A stretch of 64,000 bases of DNA from Lytechinus variegatus (GCF_018143015.1 NC_054755.1:8487124-8551123), one strand, 5' to 3'. Counted from the stretch's first letter, positions 48,228 to 60,165 are shown. Numbers and translations: made by a program. The notes: generated from the letters alone by a model not told the origin.

Positions 48228-50707
48228 AAATAGGAGTAGGAGTAGTAGAAGTAGTAGTAGTAGTAATATAGGCCCATTGTTACAATTACACACGCTAGTC
48301 AGACTCATATCATTCTTTTAATCAAACCAGTTATGCTAAATAATAGACAAAATCAAAGAAAATGTATAAAAAAGGTTGCATTTTTAGGCATAAGTTTTCT
48401 TTTAGGATTAGGATTAAGCGTACCATTACCACCATAGTGGCTGCAAGTTCACCAACTGTACGCTATTCATAATCACATATGAACACATTTCGAAATTGAC
48501 TTTATGGAAATAATTGAACTAAAATCCCCAAAGTTGGACACCCAAATCATTTTCCATCATTTTTTTTTCACTTTGCGCCCGGGGGCTCGCTTTTGTCGGT
48601 GCGGATTTTCTGGCTACGTTCAGCAACCTTTCCGCCTTGACCTTAATGCAAAGGAATAAAAATATTCTATGAAGCTAGCGACCGCCAACCGGGTTGTCTC
48701 GTGTTGCCAATTTGATGTATCTATGTCATCACTTAAAATGATAATCATTGTTCGGCCATTCGACAGCTGTGTACCACGCAACTAAATTATTTTTGTATTT
48801 TATTATAATGCTTTCTAGACCCTACGCTCCTGAACATACTGCAAGGCCACGTCCTCCCCAAACAAATGATTTTAATGAAAAGAGGAAAGCCGATTATTAT
48901 GAAAACTGGATAAAAGATAACGAAGTTTTGTCATTCCAAGCTCCCTTCAACTAATTTTTTTGCCATCATTTCTCGGTATATCAAAATGATAATTTAGTCT
49001 GTCCTTGATAAATAAATGTTTACAATCTTTGAAGCTTCCTTTCAGATCTACAACTTTCAGATGAAAATAGTTATTAAATTGATGCATCGTGATACATTAA
49101 CCAGCAGAAGTCGAAAATAATATGAATCTAAACTCATGTCTAATGGATACAAACAACAACATATTTATCTTTGTAAAGCCTACAGTACAGTGACAAGTAA
49201 TTCGTTCAATATTCGAACAAAAATATTAATGATTAGGTTGAATTTTGAGGAAACCATAATGCGTACTTTTCTATTTTCATCATAACAAAGCCTTGACGGA
49301 GAAAAATAATTTAAATAAAGGCACATTCAAATTTTGTCACTTCACTAAAAAAATAATGACTCTAAATGTCTGCCAAAAGAAATAATTATGGTACTTTGCT
49401 AATCTTTGGTGAACATTCATGTACACATCAGAATAACAATACTATTTTTGCCAAGCCGGAAGCATTTTCCTGAGGCACGCCAATATGCGTCCACCACAAA
49501 TAGGTGTATCGGATTCAAATGTGGCGAATTGCACGATGGGACGTAACAAGATTAATGGAAATAATGACATTTTTCACGCATTTGCCAATATCGACAATTG
49601 GAAATGCATTTTAGACAAGTATTTCCCATATATATTGTTCAAGTCATGATGTCTGATAAAGATTTCATTTGAATTTGCAAAGTCAGGGTTATCGAATTAG
49701 CTGAGCAGTGTATTTCTGTTGACGTAATAAATTGTCCTAATAACGTGCCCCCAGCAAATGATTTTAAGTAGACAAACATCAAAACAAACCCTGTAAGTTG
49801 GATGTAAGAGTTGAATGAATGAATGAATTATCGTATTTTTTCTATCATTAAAATCTCACGAAATGAAGTACAAAAGCATATTTTACGTATTGTATATTGA
49901 ATGACATTATGGTTAGGTTATTTCCATGAACGCAGTCCAATTCGTCCTAATGACCATCCGTAGTTTCGCTGCTTCTCACTCACGATACAAGATTCAATAT
50001 CCATATTTCCTTATTAAATAATATGGAACCATCCCACCAATGTCATCTCTACATATATTTCAGGGACTGATTTTTCTCATTTTTACCTCGAATCGAATTT
50101 ATGTTATAATATGAATAACATTCTTAACAAATCAATGCTGATTAAACACAAATAGCTCCATATCTTTATTGTAATTAAATACCGTTAAAACGAGGATTTG
50201 TTGTCGTTAGACCTGATTTTAAAGAAAAGTTTGCATCGCCTTTGTTACAATATTTGAAACGATTAGGAGTTTCATAAGAACAATACAAATGGGTGATTGG
50301 TTCCAGGGCCCGATCTTACAAAGAGTTGTGATTGATCCGATCAATCACAACTATGGATGGCAAGCAACGTCAACATCTAAAATGCAAATTTGTTCAAAAT
50401 GTTTTGTAGATATGAATGATGAATTTATTTATACGTACATTATTATCTTGGAGATTCAGTGTGATTCTTTTTGTTTGCTAGTTTCTTGTAGAAAAAAATG
50501 TTATGGATGGATTTCTATAAAGTAGAAATTGATTGGATCAATTGTAACTATTTGAAAGACGGGCCCTGGTCTCCTTTTGGGATTTCAGTAGCTTATGAAA
50601 CTGGGGGGGGGGGGGTCGCTGTGCTTACCGAGTAATTCCGAAAGAATTGCCTCTAGAACTCGAACCCGCTCCTTCAAACCGTCCATCTCTTCCCTGTATT
50701 CGAAATG
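39404..50707 (-). CDS. Secreted fibrinogen-related protein (coiled coil + acidic linker + FReD), 5' end missing
   Basis: Six exons in transcript order, all AG/GT with agreeing phases: 50707-50629, 47385-46568, 46014-45760, 42798-42666, 41778-41621, 39751-39404 (TGA). The first encodes a leucine-heptad segment (EEMDGLKERVRVLEAILSEL). The second (272 codons) is an acidic Ser/Pro/Asp-rich linker with a seven-Ser run and sequon NET. The last four encode the fibrinogen C-terminal domain: NCILDGCLCL, IRLFCDMTTEGGGWTVIQRR, NFYRGWDDYTKGFGYLDADF, DNFRLVLGQYMGG, calcium loop DRDHD, and GNC...RGC (12 residues between the cysteines), ending SFRIMIRS. A charged 45-residue tail follows, ending RRQERLERQRGN. 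FReD proteins of this kind are secreted oligomers acting as lectins or matrix and immune factors. An in-frame TAG precedes 50707, so an upstream exon with the signal peptide must exist. The family member (ficolin, angiopoietin-like or FREP) cannot be named. Confidence 0.9.
40048..40262. mobile_element. Small TIR element with GTTGCAAGAAA-type ends
   Basis: AGGGGTGTTGCAAGAAAATA pairs with AGTTTCTTGAAACGCCCCT. Lies in the intron between FReD exons 41778-41621 and 39751-39404. Confidence 0.6.
41299..41454. mobile_element. Small TIR element (GCCAGGCTGAAACTTGCACG ends)
   Basis: GCCAGGCTGAAACTTGCACG and CGTGCAAGTGTCAGGCTGGC are inverted copies. The inside is rich in TCGTGCCA / TGGCACGA words. Same intron as the element at 40048. 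Confidence 0.75.
42226..42651. mobile_element. hAT-like MITE with perfect 8-bp target duplication
   Basis: The ends CATTGGCGTAAATCC and GGATTTACGCCGGTG are inverted (13 of 15), and GTGATAGT stands at 42218-42225 and 42652-42659. The inside has poly-G/poly-C runs and GCTCGCTCGC words. It lies 14 nt inside the intron behind FReD exon 42798-42666. Confidence 0.85.
42851..43977 (+). mobile_element. DR1-array element, copy 2
   Basis: Same ends as copy 1, five perfect AGGTCAAAGGTCA motifs (first at 43093) and the longest CGG tract of the family (42898-42950). Lies in the intron between FReD exons 46014-45760 and 42798-42666. Confidence 0.85.
44286..45234 (+). mobile_element. DR1-array element, copy 3
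   Basis: Same orientation and intron as copy 2, ~310 bp away. Four perfect DR1 motifs and a short CGG tract (44338-44356). One internal subrepeat fewer than copies 1 and 2. Confidence 0.85.
45259..45668. mobile_element. Foldback element with arms of ~18-bp subrepeats
   Basis: Left arm units such as CCAATTCGTCTAATGCCAAT and right arm units such as TTAGACGAAATTG are inverted versions of one degenerate unit. The centre is near 45450. Long inverted repeats built from short tandem units are known for the sea-urchin TU foldback family. Confidence 0.65.
48004..48275. repeat. (TAG/CTA)n microsatellite
   Basis: About 270 bp of GTAGTAGTAG with GAAGTA variants, in the intron 50628-47386 of the FReD gene. 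Open frames over it are products of the repeat. Confidence 0.95.
48280..50302. other. Intron of the fibrinogen-related gene, no feature seen
   Basis: AT-rich DNA without clear repeats. A 68-codon + strand frame at 48748-48954 resembles nothing recognised and has no splice support. Confidence 0.5.
50303..50569. mobile_element. Small TIR element with GGGCCCGATCTTACAAAG ends
   Basis: CCAGGGCCCGATCTTACAAA pairs with TTTGAAAGACGGGCCCTGG. TTGTGATTGATCCGATCAATC inside is itself palindromic. Confidence 0.7.
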
Positions 50708-51579
50708 CTAAATAAAATAATTCAAATACAAAGAAAGAGAGAGAGAGGGGGGGGGGGGGGGGAAGAGATAGAATAACAAATATTAAACAAAATGAAACAC
50801 AAATATAAGAGTGACGTAATGTGAAGAATTGAGGAGGCATTATATTACATGACGTATCTGGGAAATATTCTAAAAAGTCGAGAGCGAGTGAAAATCTGCA
50901 ACTCTTTTAAAGATGATTTTTTTCTTGTGTAAGTTATTTTTTCACAATATTCAATTAATTACATCACATTTCACAATTTACCCCTTTTCTTTTTCCTTTT
51001 CTCTCATTTTTATTGGTCGTGAGACTTTTCTCTTTTTTTGGGGGGGGCAGAGTCCCCAAGCTCCACCCCATCCGTACGCTAATGTATGAGAGAGTTCAAA
51101 TAACAGCTGTCTTTTCATCACCGTCCTCTTCCTCATCCTCTGTCCAGTTTCATAAACTTGTTTTATTAACAAAAGTATGGTGACTGTTAAAAGCTACTTA
51201 AATTGAGGCATTTGATTGGCTGGTGACGAACTATACTATTGTTTGAGTTCATTTTGTAAAATTTCTTTTCTGCGCGAAAGCTTTTATATAAACACCCATT
51301 TTTACAGGTAAATGTCATATATCAATGATCGAATTATGAAAACAATAAAAATCAGGTTCCCATTAATCAATGAAATTTGATATTAATTATCACAGATAGA
51401 TAGCCGCCATCTTGAAAGGGAAGTTTGGCTTGTTTGATGTTGGTGGTGGCCGTGATGATAATTCGTTGAAAAGTTTCAGACCCAAGTTTTATAACATATT
51501 TATCACATTGATTCTCAATCTCATCACCCTTGCCATTCTCATTTTAATCATATTCATTATTCATTGTCCACATCCCCAA

Positions 51580-51815
51580 AACGGTCGTCGTCGTCATCCT
51601 CCTATCATCATCATCATCATCATCATCATCTTCATCGCAATCGTCATTATCATCATATCGTGATCCTATCATCATCGTCGTCGTCGTCATCATCGTAATC
51701 ATCATACCACCATCATCATATCACTGCTAGCACTATCATTACCACTATCTACCACTATCATGATTATGGTTATCATCATCACCACCACCACCATTATCAT
51801 TATCATCATCACCTG
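51580..51815. repeat. (ATC)n microsatellite
   Basis: CATCATCATCATCATC with ACC and GTC variants over ~230 bp, upstream of the first mapped FReD exon. Confidence 0.9.
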
Positions 51816-52634
51816 AAACATGATTGTGAGCGACCAAATCGAGCCGGCACTAAAATGACCCTATTTCTCATTGTCATTTTGTTACAGCTCGGGACTTTCA
51901 AGATTGAATCAAAAGTTACTTAAATATCACCAAAAGTGGCGGAAAATCGATTTTTCAAAATGATATATTTCGTCACTAACTATCGGAGATGCCAAAAAAT
52001 TGCCACATGCAGTCTTGTCGCGATGCTGGAAGAAATCGAATTCACCACCAACAAGTAGTAGCGTACGATTTTCACTAAGTTGATTTTCGGAAAAGACACC
52101 ACCCCAGGCGTATAGAGCTTGTACTTGACCTTGACTCGGCGATGCCAATTTTGGTGTTCGGATTTGTTCGGGAGTCGAGACGAACGCCCGAGGGAAAGAG
52201 GGAATTTATCAACGCGGACTAAAGCGATAATGAGATCTTGGCAAACTTAGAGCTTTAATCTTTGCGATGAGTGAAACAAATCTTCTGGCAGTGTGTCCGC
52301 CGATCTGCATGATCTTTGTTTTCTAACAATTATCCCGTATGAAAGGGGATACTTTTTCATATATTTTCATATTTTGTGAGACCGGACACCGTACCTGAGT
52401 CCTGTTTAGACAATATGCGACTGATTATCATGCTATTTTCCACGTCATCTAGTTCATATTAGAGGAACCTGGGATGTCTTTGAGGATGCTGGTGTTACGG
52501 GATACTGCGCAATCACTCCTCGGTTTCCATCAAGCGCAAATTACCCTTGGCACTGGTAGTAAAGATTTTTTGGCTATAGGTCGAATTGTAGGAAGATGAA
52601 ACTGCATTGAGGGTTTAGGCACTTATATTTAGGG

Positions 52635-52849
52635 CAGTGGCGTACCTGGGATTTTCCACAGGGGGGGGGGCAAAATCGGTCGAAAAATTTGACAAGCAAA
52701 AAAAAAAAGTCTTCAAGCTTGTCAGGGGGGGGGGGGGGCAAAATAGGTATTCAAGCTCGTCATGAGGTGCAGGAAAATGTCTTTTGTATGGGTTGTGACT
52801 CGTCAGGGGGGGCAGACTGCCCCCTCTGCCCCCCGTAGGTACGCTAGTG
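52635..52849. mobile_element. hAT-like MITE with 8-bp target duplication (7 of 8)
   Basis: The ends CAGTGGCGTACCT and AGGTACGCTAGTG are inverted. ATTTAGGG precedes and ACTTAGGG follows. The inside holds G-run/GGCA blocks. Related solitary pieces lie near 51040-51082 and 56905-56950. Confidence 0.7.
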
Positions 52850-53181
52850 ACTTAGGGGGTATGTTTCCCGTCCCCATTCGCCATGACATTTTCTCCTTGG
52901 CGTCAGAATATAGCTTATATTCCGTCAAAGACAACTCGTCATGAATGTACCTCGAGTAACTCTTTTTTTTTGTTGGCGTAGCACAGTATGATAACTCATC
53001 CAAAACACAAACGCATGAAAGAATAATCTGAAAATATCCACATTGATCTCAAAAGCACATGCATTTCTCTACCCCATGCTGTGCTGCACTCCAACGACAA
53101 GAGAAACGTAATATCGACTACAAAACTATGAATTAAATTATAAAAACGGATTTAACTTTCACAAGTAAAAATCTAACTTAC

Positions 53182-53220
53182 GGCGGATTGACAACGTTTG
53201 ACGAAATTGTTCGCAACCAT
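53182..53220 (-). CDS. Candidate upstream coding exon of the fibrinogen-related gene
   Basis: On the - strand an ATG at 53220 opens 13 codons (MVANNFVKRCQSA) ending at a consensus GTAAGT donor at 53181. The exon ends in phase 0, which fits the phase-0 acceptor at 50707. Joined to that exon, the hydrophobic a/d spacing of the coiled coil continues backward (M, Y, H, C, V). In-frame residues upstream of the ATG are CEILLF, then a TAA, so this would be either the start codon exon or the end of a longer exon. There is no signal peptide here, which argues against it being the true N-terminus of a secreted protein. Confidence 0.3.
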
Positions 53221-54604
53221 GAACAGTAGAATCTCGCATTAAAAGTTCAGAAAGCAAGTGAGAAATATAAATTGGGACCCATAATGTATGATGATGTAAT
53301 GTTTATGCTTGGATCCAAATTTTTCAAATAACACAATCAGATGGTGATTTTTACTAATGGGGAAAATGTGGGGGTACAGCCCCCAGCACCACCCGGTTGC
53401 GCGGACCCTGTTATTACCCCCATTCATTGGCATCCGATCTTTGGGATCGGTTTACCGAAACACGCCTCGATCAAGGTTCTACATCCGTTTCCAAACCAAG
53501 GACGATCTCCGATGTGACATGCTTCGTTGGTAGTCGACGAGGCATTCAACCAATGAATGGACGCATCGGATGTTCCGAATCACTCGAGATGCGACAAAGT
53601 TGTCATCGCTATCTTCTTTTTTTTTAAGAGGATCTATTTATGAGGATCAGTCATCGGTGAATGGTCGCTGGTGTCTCTAAGGTGTTCTTTTTAGGAGATG
53701 CAATGAGTACGTTAATTGGCACATTTGGAAAACCCTCCCTATAGATTTCCTCTTTTATTTTATTGAAATAGTCTTCTCTGTCTAGCATTTTGTCATGACT
53801 ACAATATAGGATAAAGAAGATTTCACAAGCCATTTACACGATACTATACTATGCATGGGTGATTAATATAAAAACGTAGTTGTAACTTTTGACGGACAGT
53901 AGTTAGACGTTTTTATTTGCTGCTATGTTATTCACCTGTATGTTTTTAATCTTGAACTTGAAAGACTGTTGTTTGTGCATTTAGAAGTAAAATTCCTGTC
54001 TTCAACTTTAAAATTTACCCAATAGCAAGTAAATTATAATTTGAAAATGGTTTATTGATAATCCGTTTTTTTTTCTGAAAAATCAAGTCGGTATAAATCG
54101 ATGTGATTATACACGAACGATTTGTGTGTGTTTTTTTATTGTATTGATTTTGGGGTTATTCACCTTTCGACTTCTCATGTCAGAAAAAAAAATGGTTTAA
54201 TTTGTATTTGAATATGTTGCATTGACTGCGTACTTTTGCTCAATTACAACGTTTGAGGGCTATTCTGCCCTCTGTTTTGAAAAAAACCCTTCTGACGCAT
54301 AGCTTCGCAGACGAAATAAGGGTAGCCTACGACACCGCAAGACACAGACGTCTCAACTTAAGAATGTGCTAAGGATTCCAGCCAGACTTACGATGCCCAA
54401 GGATCACTGTGAGACATTGCTATCTCGGTTGAATATCGAAACATCATCTGAGGTATCGGTTACCAATTTTTTTTCACGAGAAGCCCGCCAGTGGACGTGA
54501 TGACGCAACGTGATACCACCATCAGTGACTTGATAGTGACAACTTTATAATCTTGCTTGTTTAAAAACGGAACAAACTTGTTCACAACTAGAGAAACCGA
54601 AATA

Positions 54605-54680
54605 TCCTGGCTCTGTGGCGTGCGCCTGTAATCTAAGGAAGAGTTTCCGATTGATGTAGGGGTTCGAGCCCTGGTCATTC
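54605..54680 (+). repeat. Possible Pol III-type repeat with 7SL-like string and B box
   Basis: GTGGCGTGCGCCTGTAATC resembles the start of 7SL/Alu-type RNAs, and GGTTCGAGCCC 50 nt later is a perfect B box. The family is not identified. Confidence 0.35.
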
Positions 54681-55054
54681 CTTTCTGATAGTGACGTTAA
54701 AGGACGGTCCCGGACATAAACGATTTACTATCTGATTGATAGACGTCGCTTAAAGTTCGTTTCAACTGCAGAATCGTATGCATGCTTGAGTTAATTAATG
54801 GCTAAACACATATGAACAGCCTGCGGTCTAGTCCTTCATTCTCCTTTGATATTCATCAGAGTAGCTCAGCCCTGTAAAATTTACAAGGCGCCTTGAAACA
54901 AATGAACTCATTATACAAAAAATTTGCTTTGATTGAAAAGGTTACGTGAAATATTTTATTTATAAGTTTTTTGTTCATTAATTATATGAGCTGACAATAC
55001 AGAGGAGATTATAATGAGTATTCTCTTATCTAGCACTGTTTCTGTATTTAATGT

Positions 55055-55400
55055 GATGTGCGCGCGCGCGTGTGTGGGACATAATTATGTGTGGGGTGCG
55101 GGTGGTTGCGCGTACGTGTGAGCGAGTGTGTTAATTGGGCCATTATACTAGGAATTCCAATTTCTAAACCTCTATTTTGTTCAGTCATCGCCAAGTTTGC
55201 GTGTTTATTTGGTGTGTGTGCCAGTATGCGGGTGCGGTGTGAGAGGGTGTGTTTGGGTGTGTGTGTGTGTGTGTGTGTGCGTGCGTGCGCGCGAGCGTTT
55301 AGTGGGCTATATGCATGTTATACTAGGAATTCCAATTTCTAAATATCTGTTTTTTGTGTCGATGTGGTATGACTTTGTGTGGGGATGTGGATGTGTAGCG
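55055..55400. repeat. GT-rich tandem repeat, ~175-bp units
   Basis: (GT)n/(GC)n runs alternate with the word ATACTAGGAATTCCAATTTC, present at 55146 and 55320. Confidence 0.75.
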
Positions 55401-55810
55401 TTTGCGCGCGCGTTTCTTTTGAAGCCACCGCCAACTTCATGCAATCTCACCCAATTCAAATGACACAAAACCGACATTTTCGGGCAAATTGTGGCCGAGA
55501 CATTACAGAGTGATTTTAATAGCTCTAAGGGGAAATCAATAACAGACAGAAAGGAGACTATAAAACAACCAAGAATCAACTTCCATGACGAAGGCGATTG
55601 TGTATCGGCCTATTGCCCGTATGATCATTCTTTATCTGTAACGAAATTGTTTAATTACCGTGCTATAGTCTCCCACACTTGTCAAATCTCTGCCATTCTC
55701 TTTTAAGAAAAAGTGTAAAACAATTAGAAAGAAAAAAATACGCGATCGAGGTATGGTAAACAAAGCACTTAAGTGTTGAAAGTAAGTAATAAAAGAAAGT
55801 AAGTAATAAA

Positions 55811-57186
55811 GGAAATGTCGAACACCGGGTTAATATGAGCAAGGAAACATTTTTTGTTAAATCAGGACCGAAATTATTTTTTCGGCAGGTACATGGAAGC
55901 ATAAAGTAAGATGGACACTCTTATGCTTCTAAAATTACAGCAAGGCGTAATTCACAAAGTCAATGAAAATTTATCTCCAAGGAAATATTAGTAAGGAAGC
56001 TTTAAAATCAGAAAACTATGAAACCAAGAAAATCGAAATAAATTCGTCCCTGGATATAGTTTGCATGTTTCCACGTGACCGGTGACGTCACACATGGAAG
56101 GAATGCCTGGAGGACTTTAACCTTTTAAGAAGATGAAAGAAAGGGCTGATCGGATAAGAAAGGTTCTCGTCACAGCCAGAGTTAAGGTGATAATCTAAGA
56201 TGACATGGAACGGAATCCGTGTTTTCCATGCTTTAATTGCTTCTCGTTTCGTGTTCATGGTCATCCCAACGCCAAACGCTAAAAATGGTCGCTATGTTCA
56301 GGCCTGCGAGCAACCTCGACGGCGTGCAAGCGATATCAATAATAAACCCCGCTTGTCGGGGTGAGGGTAGGAGTTGAGACGCGTGGGAAAGGAAGACGGC
56401 TGGGGTTACAAGCTTGCCAATTTAGGGAACAACCTCGCTGGCGGCTGGTTTGAATATGGCGAACATGAAAGAAATAATAAATACAGTATAAGAAAAATGG
56501 GATCAGATAAGAGCTTGCCCTAGTCTAAGAGCACTCGATGTTGCGGCAAGGAGGCGTCGATGTCAAAATCTAGTGGTATTATTAGGTCTACTTTTATTGT
56601 CATGATTGTAATTGTGTGTGTTAACAAGCTTCCGGGTCCGATGAGCATAGGCTAGTGACTAATTAGGAAGAATCAAAGAAACCAACATCATTGGTTTGAA
56701 AATGTCTGCAGTGACAGAGAAATCTCCATTAGGAGCACAGCCGTATGCAGGTTTTTTCTTTATCGAAAGCGAGAGAGCGAAGAGACCGAACTTGTTTCGG
56801 GGTTACTTTTGCATTTTGCGGAATGAAATTGAAGAATTTCATGCATACTTTTAGTGAATTGTGTGAAAATTTCGAGCATAAAAATGCAAGTGTTCATTTT
56901 TTTGGGGGGGGTGGGCAACTGCCTCTTTGCCCCCTCGCTACGTACGGATATGATTATGATAATGAATTATTGGACTCAAAAGTTTGGGCATTCAGTTAAT
57001 AAAGGAAGGTGATAACTTGTTCGATGTTTAGGCCACATTAATCGGGCACTTTCAAATCTCAGCCCGGGCGCCTTAAAAAGGAATTCCATTTTGTCTGTCG
57101 TCAGAGAAGATGGAAAAAAGTTGAAGGAATGGAGGGGTCATAGTGATCACATTTGTACGAGGAAATGTCGAACACCGGGTTAATAT
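55811..57186. repeat. Two identical 26-bp words 1.35 kb apart
   Basis: The 26 bases beginning GGAAATGTCGAACACC occur at 55811-55836 and 57161-57186, same strand. The sequences around them differ. Confidence 0.85.
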
Positions 57187-57189
57187 CAA

Positions 57190-59330
57190 ATCAACATTAC
57201 AAATCCAATCTTCCGAAACTCATCGAATTTGACCTTTTTGGGTCGACCTCGGGTCAACGCCACATCTAGAAATTCATCCATGTATCTCCAAACATGACGA
57301 AGGAAATTGTTCAGTCCCTGTACGATATGCCCGAGATAGTTACAACATAGAGAACGAAAGAAAAGTCATGATTTGTATTTATATGTTTATGCGTTTAATA
57401 AAATTTTATCCACACACAATAACAATAGGAAGTTTTCGCATGAGGAGGCAGAACGCTTTCAAAAACATATCAAATGTATTGTCAAATAGCCTTCATGCCA
57501 AAGAGCAACCAAGAAGTCTTTGTCGAAAGTACAAAGTGAATCAAACGTGTAAAAAAAAGTTTCATCTTGGGTTAGGGTTAGGGTTTTTTCGTCAGCTCCG
57601 AAACAGCTGTTCTACTTCACCAATTTTGGACGAAGACTTCTCAGCAGTTCATTGTCATTTGACGTGCATTTTCAGTACATCTACTTTGTTCTTCAAAGCG
57701 TTCTGCGTCCCGTTTCAAAATCACCCTATTATTTTTAAATCGTCGGCACTATTTGGGCTACAGAAAATAAATATGAATGAATTCACCAGGAAAACGACAC
57801 CTATGGCTTTTCTGCCTCTGTTCATAGTCGGTCTTAATTTTAATTTGGATCAACTTCGGAAGCTTCCCTTCTGTCTATCATTTAAAACTGATTTTAATAC
57901 GTCAAAATAATGAGTCTCTCGAACCAATTTGGCGGTGAGACATCCCCGGATCTTGTTTTGTTATTATTTTGTTTTCGATTTCGTTTATGAGGGTAAGATG
58001 TATAAACTTACGATTCCGGTTGACCATTTTGTCCAATGCAGCACACTAAATTAAGCCCGATAACTAAGAAACAAGTGACTTGTAGAGAAAATTGTTACAA
58101 TGATGTTGAATGGGTCTCGATCAGTAAGAACACAGATTTTATCCAATCAAACAGAGGATCACACGTGTTTCGAAAATTAATACCCGATTATATTGACGTA
58201 ATTAGTATCAAATCAGACTTGTAGTTGAACATACTTATGTCCCCCAGGGATCTCGTTAAAATATATTACATTCTGGTGATATCAAACTTAAAAACCAATG
58301 AGTCAACATGGTCAAGTTGTCCACTAATTGATTGTTGCTATATCTGGCAATTCCAAAATCATTAGTATTCAGAAAAACTTTGTCTTAAATTATACTTTAC
58401 AAATTAAAGGTGGTAAAACGTTCTGATGGCCCATACAATAATTTTGCTTCTCCTTTGCTCAAATCAAAATATGATGTAATCCCAGGACTCTCTGTGGCGA
58501 CATGATTACTTGCATGTGTACTCCCTGTAGCATCCGATTGCATTGAGTACGCTCGCATGTTATGAAAAAAAATACACAAAGTAAGCTAAGTAGGAAGGAG
58601 AAAAAAGGAGGAGGAGGAGGAGAAGAAGAAAACATGGAAAATGGATTCCCTGTATACAATCGAACACCCGATACGTAAGGATATCGTTTTTTTTAAGTTC
58701 AAGGCATCGCCTCGCGGGAATCCAATATCATTTCATGTCAATTTTGCAATGAAAATAAAGAAGTTATATAGGCATGAAAATCAAGTCCTGGGTACTGACA
58801 AGAGACGGAAAGGACTCGGAACATTCAAATCGTCCGTCTACTCCCCCCCCCCCACAATGCTGGCAATTAACCCTTGACAGATAATTTGTACCCGTCAAAA
58901 CAGCTGTTCTCTGGAGAGATGGGGGTATGAGTTTATTCCTATTTACCAACAGTGTGTCTCTCCTCTCACCCTTCACGGTCTCTCCCTTCCCCATATCCCA
59001 ATTCTCGAAAAATGAGTGAATCATCGAATCTTTTGAGAGTGAATAGTCATAGTAAAAACTATACTTCTACTCATTTTTAGATTGATCTCCGAATCAATCT
59101 GTGATTATTGAGTGCTGTTCACGATTCATTCACTCTTGTTGAATTTCACACTCTTTAAAAAATCACCCCTGATGAATGAATATTTTCTCTCCCTTTTTAC
59201 TTGGTTAGTCCACCATCGTTTTCATGATATTATATGAAGTGGTTACCGGGGTATAGTTATGTAATAATTTGAAGGCCTAGAGAGAGCTAAAAATATCGGC
59301 CAGATGTACTTACATGTAACGTGTAGCGTA
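57190..59330. other. Intergenic or 5'-intron DNA without supported gene
   Basis: A 180-codon + strand frame at 57368-57910 starts with MICIYMFMRLIKFYPHTIT. It has biased Phe/Ser/Leu content, shows no domain and includes a GGGTTAGGGTTAGGG stretch. It is more likely a chance frame than a gene. Confidence 0.4.
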
Positions 59331-59344
59331 ACGCTATTTAAATC

Positions 59345-59510
59345 TGGTTCTTATTGTTTTTATTATTATCATTATTATTGTTATTATTATTAGTATTATT
59401 ATGATTGTTATAATTATTGTTATTGATATTATTATCATTGTTATTATCATCGTTATTATTATCATTATCATTATTATCATAATCATCTTCATCATCGTCA
59501 TCGTTCTTTT
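59345..59510. repeat. (ATT/ATC)n microsatellite
   Basis: TTATTATTATCATTATTATTG-like repeats over ~165 bp, then a T-run and a G-run at 59510-59530. Confidence 0.9.
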
Positions 59511-59779
59511 TTTTAGGGGTGGGGGGGGGGGTGCGGAGTATCTCGAAAATGGATTTAGATTTAGAACATATCAGGGATCCTCTGGGATAAAACCCTACCC
59601 GTCCACTGTCATCGCTCAAATAGCGGAGATGAGGACATCAAAGAGAAGAACCTCCCTGCGCGATGATGACGTCACAAACATCCGACTCCTCACCTCTATA
59701 CTGCACAAAATGGTGTGCGTGTGTGTGTGGGGGGGGGGATAGGGGCACCATCCCTAAAATGAAGCTAATAAAGAGAGGA

Positions 59780-60165
59780 GATGGGAGGGGATGAGGAAAT
59801 GTGGAAGAGGGGGAAAGGGGAGATAGGAGATTAAGAATGTACATGAAATGATTCCTACACGGTAATAGAGTGAAGGAGAAAGGGGAGAAGAAGAAATAAA
59901 TAAAATCAAGTAAGTAGATAGATAGATGAATAAGTAGATAAATAAACATATAAATAAATGAATGAATAAATAAATGAATATATAAACAAATGAATAAATA
60001 AATAAAAGAGAGGAGGAAAGAAAGAAAGAAAGAAAGAAAGGAAGGAAGGAAGATAGGAAGGAAGGAAGGAAGCGAGGAAGAAAGACAGAAAGAAAGATAG
60101 ATAGATAGGCAGATAGATTAAGAACGGAAGAGAAACAGACAGAGAGAGGGGGAGGGAGGTGAAGT
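59780..60165. repeat. Polypurine tract with (GAAA)n, (GGAA)n and (AATA)n
   Basis: GGAGATGGGAGGGG, then AATAAATGAATGAATAAATA, then GAAAGAAAGAAAGGAAGGAA. Low complexity on the + strand. Confidence 0.9.

Noticed and set aside
47931..48308. Leu/Tyr-rich and Thr/Tyr-rich frames over the (TAG)n tract
   Set aside because: Microsatellite product inside an intron.
57565..57590. Telomere or chromosome-end signal
   Set aside because: Only about two to three TTAGGG units, flanked by ordinary DNA on both sides.
57368..57910. 180-codon + strand frame
   Set aside because: No domain, biased AT-driven composition, and it crosses a GGGTTAGGG stretch. A frame of this length is plausible by chance in 64 kb.
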